From contig CAMXBB010000009.1 of assembly GCA_947179265.1 (NCBI GenBank), positions 1 through 15,829 on the forward strand: a stretch of 15,829 bases of DNA. The letters run 5' to 3'. The stretch is from an uncultured Bacillota bacterium. GTDB taxonomy: Bacteria; Bacillota_I; Bacilli_A; RF39; UBA660. The notes under the pieces are model-generated. The model worked only from the letters and a program-made list of their open reading frames with translations, searched no databases and was not told the DNA's origin. How positions within the stretch are numbered: position 1 is the first letter of the stretch; each line of letters opens with the position of its first letter. The position numbers were made by a program, and so were the translations under genes. Of this stretch, positions 8,255 through 14,807 are shown piece after piece.

Positions 8255-9532
8255 ATGGCAAATATTGAGAAAGATGCCCTTTCTGAAATAGCAGAATTGA
8301 CACCTAAACAATTACTAGAAAAAGATAAACGTGGGGATCTAGTAGTTGGTTACACATTCACTCCACGTGAACAACAAGCTATTAGTAAGTTAGCTGGACA
8401 AATCGATTTAAGAGATCAAGCATCTCTAATCACATATGGAGCAGATACTCAATCTAAGTTATCAGAATTTTCTGATAAAAAGTTAGCTCAATATAGCACT
8501 AAGAGTCTTGGAGATGCTGGAAAGGAATTAACAACATTAGTTACTAGCTTAAAAACATATAATCCAGATTTCGAAAAGAATCTATCAAAAAATGGTATAA
8601 TAAGATTTTTCCAAAATAAGAAAAAAGCAGCATCTGATGCTCTAGCTGAAGCTCAAGCGTCTTATGCATCAATACAAGATAATGTTAATACGGCAGAGAA
8701 AATATTACGTAAGGACCATTTAGAAGTATTAAAAAGAGATGTAAAAGATTTTGATGAAATGTATGAATTAAACTTACAATTCTATCGTGAATTATCAATG
8801 TTTATTGCAGCAGGTAAAGAAAAACTAGAACAAGCTAAGACTGTAGAATTACCTGAAGTTAATGCTAGAGCAGAGGAGACTGGTTCAGCTCTTGCTTATC
8901 AAGAAGCTAAAGACTTAGCCGAAGCTATTAATAGTTTTGAAGCTAAGATTTATTCACTAGATATGTCACGTCAACAATGTATTTATACAGCTGCTAGTAT
9001 CAGACAATTACAAGCAATTTATCGTGCACTTGCCGATCAAATTTTACAAATAATTGTTACAGCAGTACCTACATGGAGAGTACAAATGCGTATGCATTTA
9101 GGTATTAAAGATGCTCAAGATGCTAAGGCTGCTATCGATATGGCTTATAACTTCACTCAACAAATTATTTTAAGTGGAGCTCAACAACTAAGTAAGTTAA
9201 CTGAGGAAACTGCAGAATCAGTTAATCGTCCTACAATATCATTAGATACAACAATCAAGGTTAATGATATCTTTATCTCTACTCTTGAAAGACAAATTGA
9301 AATCAATAAGAACAACATGCGCGAGATTAGAGAAGGTCAAGGAGTATTAAAAGCTATTGAAGATAAACGTAATAATGCTATGATGAGTTTTGCTCAAGAA
9401 ATGACTAAGACTAGTATGGCTCATGCATTATCAGGTGAGGAAGATACATCACATTTAGGAGCACCATCAGAACAACCAGCTATAGCTCCAACTACTACTT
9501 CTGGAGAAAAAGTATATCGTTTAGACATATAA
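8255..9532 (+). CDS. TelA / toxic anion resistance family protein
   Basis: This is a 425-residue, almost wholly helical cytoplasmic protein rich in Ala, Gln, Glu and Lys. It matches the TelA family (PF05816; YaaN and YceH in Bacillus subtilis) in length, in coiled-coil layout and in C-terminal pattern. The block beginning PTWRVQMRMHLGI (272-284) leads into the long helix and the TIKVNDIFISTL-type segment seen in that family. The family is linked to resistance to tellurite and, in some Firmicutes, to cell-wall-active antibiotics and nisin; its biochemistry is not known. I start at ATG 8255 because AAGGAAGG (8239-8246) lies eight bases before it. An in-frame ATG at 8210 would add 15 residues but falls within the promoter-like sequence and has no ribosome site. 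A terminator follows the stop codon. Usual TelA partners such as XpaC or TerD are not present in this window. Confidence 0.88.
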   Translation: MANIEKDALSEIAELTPKQLLEKDKRGDLVVGYTFTPREQQAISKLAGQIDLRDQASLITYGADTQSKLSEFSDKKLAQYSTKSLGDAGKELTTLVTSLKTYNPDFEKNLSKNGIIRFFQNKKKAASDALAEAQASYASIQDNVNTAEKILRKDHLEVLKRDVKDFDEMYELNLQFYRELSMFIAAGKEKLEQAKTVELPEVNARAEETGSALAYQEAKDLAEAINSFEAKIYSLDMSRQQCIYTAASIRQLQAIYRALADQILQIIVTAVPTWRVQMRMHLGIKDAQDAKAAIDMAYNFTQQIILSGAQQLSKLTEETAESVNRPTISLDTTIKVNDIFISTLERQIEINKNNMREIREGQGVLKAIEDKRNNAMMSFAQEMTKTSMAHALSGEEDTSHLGAPSEQPAIAPTTTSGEKVYRLDI

Positions 9533-9557
9533 GACAAGAATATCTTGTCTTTTTTTT
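9531..9557 (+). terminator. Rho-independent terminator after telA
   Basis: A 9-bp perfect stem pairs AAGACAAGA (9531-9539) with TCTTGTCTT (9543-9551) around a 3-base loop, followed by T's to 9557. The stem overlaps the last bases of the stop codon. Confidence 0.92.
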
Positions 9558-9567
9558 ATTAAGCTTA

Positions 9568-9597
9568 TTTACTAAATAATAGAATAGATGATATAAT
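9568..9597 (+). promoter_or_regulatory. Extended -10 promoter for the operon at 9623
   Basis: A perfect -10 box TATAAT (9592-9597) is preceded by TG at 9589-9590. A weak -35 candidate, TTTACT (9568-9573), lies 18 bases upstream. The ribosome site AAGGAG (9609-9614) and ATG 9623 follow. Confidence 0.65.
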
Positions 9598-9622
9598 TAA
9601 ATTAAAATAAGGAGTTATAGAT

Positions 9623-11338
9623 ATGAATAAGCAATATGAAAGGTTTTTAGATAAATCATGTTTTTATACTGAATCAGAGTTTATAAAAATGTATGGTCAA
9701 AATTATCGTATATTTTTAAATCATGATTTATTAATTAAAGATGAAGCTTTATTTAAAAGATATAAGTTTCAATCTCCTACTATAACTTCTACAATACAAG
9801 AAAATAGAACTACTGTTAGTAAAACTCTTTTATTTGACCTTCTAAATAATGAGGGAATGTATCAATACCTATTTCAAAATATGGATAACGATTTTGGGAA
9901 TGTTGTTAGAATAAGTTTATTTAAAGAGGATAATAAAGTAGATTCAATCATTATATCTAGAGCAGTATTAAGCGATTTGTTATTATCACTACCTAAAGAT
10001 GAGCTGTCTGAAAAGGAGCAAATGCGTATTGCTTTAATAACTAGTGTTTCAACTCTTAATTCTTTACGTACGAAATATCGTGATGAGATTCATTTCGGTA
10101 TAGTAGATGAGAGTGCAGTATCAATTCCTTCTGTTGCTTTATTTAATGTTTTAACTATGTCTAATGAAAAATATAATAATTTTCTTCGTGGTGATGGAAT
10201 TGAATTTGTTATTGATGGTAAAAAGCAAAAGATTTCTTCTAGAATAGTAGCTTATATGATAGTAAGCTTTATGGAAAGAGAAAGAATACTTGCTAAATAC
10301 TTAATCCCTAACACTGTTTATCATCGATATATGAGTTTAAAAGCTTATAAATCAATTGATTTTGAATCTATCAATAGAAATGAGAAGAGCAATGATTATG
10401 ATCAAGATGGGGCATCACGTGCTGACTTAGTAGAATTGAGTGACGAACTTCAAGAAGCATTAGATAAAGATATCCCTAAAACTTTATCTGCCTTAGAAAT
10501 AGCTATTATAAAATATATAAGACTTTTAAGTATTTTAGAGTATAATCAAGATTATTATGCATCAAATATTTCTCAACAACAATCAAGTAGTGTTGAAGAT
10601 GTTAAATCAATAACTTTGGAAAATAATGCTGTACTTCCTAATGATATAATGATAATAATGAGTTATATCTTTAAACAACTAGGTATTAAATATACAGTCG
10701 AATTTCAAACCCTTTCATTCAAATATGGGGAATATGTTTTAGAATTAGATTTATCCAATGAAGCTCTATTACGTGATATGTCATCTGCAAAGATGAATGA
10801 AGGAATAAATTCTATTAAATGTATAAATACTAACCAAACTACTAAAAATAAATTTGAAGAGTTATTAGCTAAGATTAATTATACTCATTTAGTTAATGCA
10901 TCTTTGAAGAGGGATTATATTAAAGCTTTAGATGAATATCGAAGCGTTTATGCTAGAGCTTCTATGTCAAGGAAAGAACGCTTATTTATGTTCTTTAAAG
11001 TAATATCATCTAGTAGCTTAATGGGTACTGATAGTATAGTTTATCAATTAAAGATGTTTGAGAATTTCTTTAGACCTGAAGATGGAATATCTATAAGTGT
11101 TGTAAGTAGTTCAATCAATACATATCGAGAGTATGAATATGTTCCTATAACTATTGTATCGGTAGTAAATAGTAGTGAATATACGTATTTTGTAATCGAT
11201 GCTAATAGCAAAGAGATTATCAGTAATTTAAATATAGATGAAATAAGAAGTAGATTTGATGATAAAAGATACGCTTATTTGGATGTTGAAAAGAAAGACA
11301 TTCCTGGGGTTATAAGGAGTAAGACTTATGTTAGATAA
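9623..11338 (+). CDS. Unknown protein with an apparently inactive transglutaminase-like region
   Basis: This is a 571-residue soluble protein with no signal peptide. The N-terminal 280 residues are mixed alpha/beta and unrecognised. At about 287-312, the segment LSALEIAIIKYIRLL...EYNQDYY resembles the opening helix of transglutaminase-like (papain-fold) domains. The region from LPNDIMIIMSYIFKQLGI (338-355) through YVLELDLS (about 371-378) to LLRDMSSAK follows the usual order of nucleophile helix, His strand and Asp strand. The nucleophile position (near Pro339-Asn340) has no Cys, and there is no His before the strand; only Asp376 remains of the triad. I therefore infer a pseudo-enzyme or scaffold domain, with moderate to low confidence. 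The C-terminal part (about 455-560) is another alpha/beta unit. The start at ATG 9623 has AAGGAG eight bases upstream. The last 11 bases overlap the next gene. Confidence 0.85.
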   Translation: MNKQYERFLDKSCFYTESEFIKMYGQNYRIFLNHDLLIKDEALFKRYKFQSPTITSTIQENRTTVSKTLLFDLLNNEGMYQYLFQNMDNDFGNVVRISLFKEDNKVDSIIISRAVLSDLLLSLPKDELSEKEQMRIALITSVSTLNSLRTKYRDEIHFGIVDESAVSIPSVALFNVLTMSNEKYNNFLRGDGIEFVIDGKKQKISSRIVAYMIVSFMERERILAKYLIPNTVYHRYMSLKAYKSIDFESINRNEKSNDYDQDGASRADLVELSDELQEALDKDIPKTLSALEIAIIKYIRLLSILEYNQDYYASNISQQQSSSVEDVKSITLENNAVLPNDIMIIMSYIFKQLGIKYTVEFQTLSFKYGEYVLELDLSNEALLRDMSSAKMNEGINSIKCINTNQTTKNKFEELLAKINYTHLVNASLKRDYIKALDEYRSVYARASMSRKERLFMFFKVISSSSLMGTDSIVYQLKMFENFFRPEDGISISVVSSSINTYREYEYVPITIVSVVNSSEYTYFVIDANSKEIISNLNIDEIRSRFDDKRYAYLDVEKKDIPGVIRSKTYVR

Positions 11339-11567
11339 AGTAAGAGAAAGATTAGATGAATTGATGAAGTCTACATCAAATCAAGATCTATTAAAGAAAT
11401 ATGATTTAATAAAGAAAATAATCTCCTATGATAATAGCTTTATAGATATGGATAGTGATACAGCTGTAAGTATATTACGTGACTTAAACTTTTCTGAAAG
11501 TATAGCCAAAGATATCTATTTAGAGATAATTAAGGAGGGGTATGAATGGAATATCCAAGCATCGTAA
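11328..11567 (+). CDS. Small helical protein, unknown function
   Basis: This is a 79-residue, acidic/basic mixed protein that reads as three or four amphipathic helices, with no cysteine, no signal peptide and no membrane segment. It starts inside the end of the preceding gene (11-base overlap) with AAGGAG at 11314-11319, eight bases before ATG 11328. Its own end overlaps the next gene by 22 bases. The double overlap makes it very likely to be translated in step with its neighbours and to bind one of them. It has no WXG motif, so it is not a type VII secretion substrate of the usual kind. I do not recognise the family. Confidence 0.75.
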   Translation: MLDKVRERLDELMKSTSNQDLLKKYDLIKKIISYDNSFIDMDSDTAVSILRDLNFSESIAKDIYLEIIKEGYEWNIQAS

Positions 11568-11911
11568 GAGATACGATAGATTTTATAAGTGATACTGAGG
11601 TATGCAATATTGGATATGCTGAAGGTATTTTGAGTGATAAACGTCCATATCGATTAGAAGTATGGGAATCATGTGGTGTAAGAAATGTAACCATATTCAT
11701 ATCTATTAAAGGATTTGAAGAAAAAAGCGAAGAAGATATAAAGAATTATTTGGTTAAAGAAAGTATTATTGAAATAATCAATGATGATATATATATTACT
11801 GAAGTTGAAGACAGCAGTGAAGCAGTCTTTTTGTCCATAAACGTGCCAGTTATGGATCATGATAAGGAACTTAATAAATATTTGGTTAAGATTAAACCAT
11901 TTGAATTTTAA
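11546..11911 (+). CDS. Small acidic alpha/beta protein, unknown function
   Basis: This is a 121-residue cytoplasmic protein. It has alternating strands and one or two helices: an opening helix, a strand region around residues 20-55 with the distinctive GILSDKRPYRLEVWES segment, a charged helix at about 57-75, and two further strands in the last 45 residues. The pattern fits a small single-domain alpha/beta fold, such as an adaptor, but I do not recognise a family. The start at ATG 11546 lies within the end of the upstream gene and is preceded by the very strong ribosome site AAGGAGGGG (11532-11540), which favours it over the out-of-frame ATG at 11542. The FtsK-like gene follows after 21 bases. 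Confidence 0.78.
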   Translation: MEYPSIVRDTIDFISDTEVCNIGYAEGILSDKRPYRLEVWESCGVRNVTIFISIKGFEEKSEEDIKNYLVKESIIEIINDDIYITEVEDSSEAVFLSINVPVMDHDKELNKYLVKIKPFEF

Positions 11912-11932
11912 GAATAAAGAAGTGGTGAAAGT

Positions 11933-12703
11933 ATGAATAATAAGGACTTTAAAATAGTATTAAATAGTGATATAGCTAAGAATAAATTATTACTAGGATA
12001 TAATGATGATGGAAATTTGCTAATCGATATTAATAAATATCCATCAATAATTATTACTGGAGAAACTGGTAGTGGAAAATCTATTTTATTAGATCAAATT
12101 ATATTACAAATGATTCATAAGTATACATCATTCCAAATGGGAATAATTCCAATTGATACTTCAGGAGTAGAACTTAATTATTATATCGATACATCATATA
12201 CTTTGATAAGTGCTATCAATGATATGGAGAAAGCTGTTGTAGCAATATCTAGAGTATTAAAAGAGATTGATAGAAGAAAAGAGATTATAGAAAAGAATGG
12301 ATATACTAATGTCTTAGAATATAATAAACATAGTAATTCAAAATTACCATTAATTTTAGTGGCTATCGATGATGATAAACATCTTTTAAGAAATCCTGAT
12401 ATGGAAAAGATGCTTACAGGAATCATAAGTCAAATTCCAAATTTAAATATTCTATTTGTTTTATCAACTAGTGATGTTCACAATAAATTCTTTGAATTTG
12501 ATCGAAATGCTTTTGCATCATTATTAATCTCTTTTGATTATACTAACAGTGAAGAAGCTAAGAAAGCTAATATAAAGGGAGCTAATAATCTTGCTTTAGG
12601 AGAATACTTAGCTAAAAAGGATGGAAAAATTTCTAAATATAAGAATTTTGAATTTGATGATAAGATAATAACAGAAGTTTTATCTAATAGTAGATTTCTA
12701 TAA
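11933..12703 (+). CDS. Small soluble FtsK/SpoIIIE-like P-loop ATPase
   Basis: This 256-residue protein corresponds to one RecA-like motor core of FtsK/SpoIIIE. Walker A is GETGSGKS (43-50). The segment IPIDTSGVEL (72-81) sits where FtsK has a DPKxxEL strand. A long helix with EIDRRKEIIEKNGYTNVLEYN (111-131) closely follows the FtsK pattern before Walker B. Walker B is LILVAIDDD (140-148), with Asp147 in place of the catalytic Glu. The conserved TQRP motif that follows in FtsK is replaced by TSDV (179-182). There is no membrane domain and no C-terminal DNA-reading gamma domain. FtsK relatives form hexameric rings that move DNA or, in secretion systems, proteins. With these changes, this one may bind ATP but hydrolyse it weakly, or be a regulatory ring. 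A modest ribosome site, GGTGA (11924-11928), precedes the ATG. It is the last gene of its operon. Confidence 0.87.
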   Translation: MNNKDFKIVLNSDIAKNKLLLGYNDDGNLLIDINKYPSIIITGETGSGKSILLDQIILQMIHKYTSFQMGIIPIDTSGVELNYYIDTSYTLISAINDMEKAVVAISRVLKEIDRRKEIIEKNGYTNVLEYNKHSNSKLPLILVAIDDDKHLLRNPDMEKMLTGIISQIPNLNILFVLSTSDVHNKFFEFDRNAFASLLISFDYTNSEEAKKANIKGANNLALGEYLAKKDGKISKYKNFEFDDKIITEVLSNSRFL

Positions 12704-12712
12704 AATATAAAT

Positions 12713-12743
12713 AAAAAAACACTATTAAATAAGTGTTTTTTTT
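12713..12743 (+). terminator. Rho-independent terminator after the FtsK-like gene
   Basis: The 11-base left arm (12713-12723, seven A's then CACT) pairs with the right arm (12732-12742, AGTG then T's) around an 8-base loop. The run of T's continues to 12743. It follows the stop codon at 12701-12703 by nine bases. Confidence 0.85.
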
Positions 12744-12751
12744 GTTATAAT
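12743..12751 (+). promoter_or_regulatory. Extended -10 promoter for the operon at 12781
   Basis: TG (12743-12744), one spacer base and a perfect TATAAT (12746-12751) form an extended -10 that begins at the last T of the preceding terminator. No good -35 box is visible 16 to 18 bases upstream, where the terminator hairpin lies. The strong ribosome site AAGGAGGT (12767-12774) and ATG 12781 follow. Confidence 0.65.
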
Positions 12752-12780
12752 AATCTATGTAAAAATAAGGAGGTCATGAT

Positions 12781-14361
12781 ATGGATAAGATAGCTATAGT
12801 TGCTGAGATAAAAGCTAAACTTCCTGAGCACTTATTGAATGGAACTTATTCTAAAAATGGAAAAGTAATGCCTCTTTATGAATTCTTAGATACAATATTT
12901 ATACGCTTTATAAAAGACGATGCTAAGCTAGAAAACTTAGTTACTTATATTAATGAAAAAATAGTACCTGATGTAATACCTCAAGTTAAAACAAATAAAA
13001 AATATGAAGAATACATTGAAAGTTATTTAGCATCAAGAGATGATTTGGTCGCAACTGTAAGAATTAGTGAAACGGAACTAGTAAGTGTAAGGGATTATTT
13101 CTTTAGTAAGATTCCTTTTATGGACGATGATTTTTTTGTAATGGTTGGTCCTCATAAAAAGAGTTTGGACGAAGTATATACTATGCTTCTTAATAATGAA
13201 TATCATCCAGCAACGTTAGCTGATAAAGCAGAACTTTGTGCATCATTATCAGAATTTTTGAGTGATGAAGTTTTAGATTCGACTATGGATGGAATGAGTA
13301 TAAGTGTAAGAAGTTATATCAATGAGGTTTTACCAACTATTATGGTTAATGCAACTGACATCGTAATCGGTGGGAAAAATGTTAGCGTTGATACAGTCGT
13401 TAGTAAAATAGATGAACGTCAAAGAGAAATAATAGCTGAACAAAAGCAAAGAGAAATTGAAGAAAGATTGGAAAGATTTAATAGAACAGGAGAAAATCCA
13501 AGTCTTTTAAGTGAAATCCAAGTTGCGCTTGCAGCAGATGATAGCTTAGCAATAACTACTAATATTCCTGTAGTGGCTTCTTCTAAGTTGACGGATGAGG
13601 AGATAGCAGCATTATCTTTCTTGAAAGGTGATACATTATATTCAGATCCTAAAGCATTTTATAAAAAATCATTAGATAACTTAAGAGAAAGTATTAATTC
13701 GACTAATACTGCTCATGACTTAGAAAGTAAATCTAGTGAGTTTAACTGGTTAGTATCAAATATGGATCCTACTATCGCCGCTCTATATAGTGTGTTGATT
13801 TCTTCTATAGCAGAGTTAGTAGTAAAGAAAAGAAATGATATAATAAAAATAGATAATAATAAAGAAGAGTATGGAGATTCCCTAATTGATAGAATTACAG
13901 CAGTATCTAAAAGAATTAGAACTTTAGATAATGTTGATGGCTTTTCTGAGGTAAACTCAGAATTGCATTTCTTAGAAAATGAAATGATTGAAAAGGGTAT
14001 AACTGATGCAAGTGTATGGCAAGTATTGAAGGATGCTAAAGATAAACATAAAAAATATGCTACAAGATTTAATCTTACTAGTGAAGATTTTGAATTGGAG
14101 AAGAATAGTATAATTGGTTCAATCAATGATAAGTTGAGTATCATAAGAAGAAATCTAGTTGCACTTTCTAGTGTTACGGATGAAAGAGACATTCAAAGAA
14201 TTAATATTGATATCGATGTTAAAAGCGATGCTATTGCAAGTGAATTAGCTGAAGGATTAAAGGATAAAAAGATTAGTGAAGCCGATGCGAAAAAGGTTAA
14301 TGATGAATTAGCAGCTTTACTAGGTGACACAAAGAATAACAGTCAGAATGTTGGATTATAG
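12781..14361 (+). CDS. Helical protein with three degenerate N-terminal repeats, unknown function
   Basis: This is a 526-residue cytoplasmic protein that I do not recognise. The first 210 residues contain what look like three copies of one unit: a helix ending in (I/L)P, about a dozen variable residues, a Gly-Lys or Gly-Pro turn, then a helix starting SLDEV or similar. The copies are near residues 10-39, 102-134 and 175-208; the last two both begin SVR and lie 73 residues apart. Residues about 208-232 are a highly charged helix (Glu, Gln, Arg). The rest (about 265-515) is helical and coiled-coil-like, ending in a polar tail. The start has one of the best ribosome sites in the window (AAGGAGGT). 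It is followed by a smaller helical gene only nine bases on. The arrangement suggests a structural or scaffold protein, which is inference. Confidence 0.86.
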   Translation: MDKIAIVAEIKAKLPEHLLNGTYSKNGKVMPLYEFLDTIFIRFIKDDAKLENLVTYINEKIVPDVIPQVKTNKKYEEYIESYLASRDDLVATVRISETELVSVRDYFFSKIPFMDDDFFVMVGPHKKSLDEVYTMLLNNEYHPATLADKAELCASLSEFLSDEVLDSTMDGMSISVRSYINEVLPTIMVNATDIVIGGKNVSVDTVVSKIDERQREIIAEQKQREIEERLERFNRTGENPSLLSEIQVALAADDSLAITTNIPVVASSKLTDEEIAALSFLKGDTLYSDPKAFYKKSLDNLRESINSTNTAHDLESKSSEFNWLVSNMDPTIAALYSVLISSIAELVVKKRNDIIKIDNNKEEYGDSLIDRITAVSKRIRTLDNVDGFSEVNSELHFLENEMIEKGITDASVWQVLKDAKDKHKKYATRFNLTSEDFELEKNSIIGSINDKLSIIRRNLVALSSVTDERDIQRINIDIDVKSDAIASELAEGLKDKKISEADAKKVNDELAALLGDTKNNSQNVGL

Positions 14362-14370
14362 GGTGATAAA

Positions 14371-14781
14371 ATGGCAGATGAATTTGAAGAATTGTATAAT
14401 ATGCTGTCTACGGATAGAGAAGATGTTAAATTAATTAAAAGTAACTACGAAAAAGATTTAAGTGTGTTACTTGGTAGAATCCATTCTTATCATATTGATA
14501 GTATTAATACACAAGATGAATACGATATTGAAAATGATTTTGATAAATATAAATTGAATAATATATTTTTAAACTATACATTACATAATGATGCAGTAGA
14601 TTTTAAAATATCTTTATTACAAAATTATTTACAAGATTTGTTTATTGAGAAAAAGTTTAATCAATTTATAAAGGAAAAAGAGGAAAGTTTATCTAAAGGA
14701 GAATACTTAGAATATACTCATAACTCTACTGTACGTTCAGAACGTATATCAGCTTGGTATCAAGATTTCATGCAAAAATAA
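14371..14781 (+). CDS. Small helical protein, unknown function
   Basis: This is a 136-residue, charged, all-helical protein with no signal peptide, membrane segment or cysteine. It has about 45 N-terminal residues of coiled-coil character, an acidic linker around residues 46-58 (DEYDIENDFDKYK), and further helices ending in ISAWYQDFMQK. The ribosome site GGTGA (14362-14366) overlaps the end of the preceding gene's TAG stop, so it is almost certainly cotranscribed with, and translated after, that gene. The stop codon lies inside the terminator hairpin. I do not recognise the family; it is probably a partner of the upstream repeat protein. Confidence 0.78.
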   Translation: MADEFEELYNMLSTDREDVKLIKSNYEKDLSVLLGRIHSYHIDSINTQDEYDIENDFDKYKLNNIFLNYTLHNDAVDFKISLLQNYLQDLFIEKKFNQFIKEKEESLSKGEYLEYTHNSTVRSERISAWYQDFMQK

Positions 14782-14807
14782 GAGAAGTTAATTAACTTCT
14801 CTTATTT
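14776..14807. terminator. Bidirectional palindromic terminator
   Basis: A perfect inverted repeat with 16-base arms (14776-14791 and 14792-14807) centres on GTTAATTAAC. T-rich sequence follows on the right for the plus strand, and an A-run on the left (14774-14778) gives T's for the minus strand. The stop codons of both converging genes (14779-14781 plus, 14802-14804 minus) lie inside the arms. Confidence 0.92.

Noticed and set aside
11328..12703. Type VII (Ess-like) secretion locus, suggested by small helical proteins beside an FtsK-like ATPase
   Set aside because: No WXG motif, no membrane component, and the ATPase has one soluble core rather than the multi-domain membrane EssC form.
13713..14192. 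A 159-codon open frame on the minus strand
   Set aside because: It lies wholly inside the 526-residue gene, encodes low-complexity Ser/Leu-rich sequence and has no ribosome site; it is a by-product of the opposite strand's codons. The shorter minus-strand frames at 432-632, 2269-2583, 6299-6502, 11669-11860 and 12181-12426 are rejected for the same reasons, as is the plus-strand frame at 15288-15503 opposite the lysozyme.
3970..14781. Prophage or mobile island
   Set aside because: No integrase, transposase, portal, terminase or capsid genes and no repeat pair at the borders; the base composition looks the same as the flanking genes by eye. Only the vWA-like segment hints at phage relatives.
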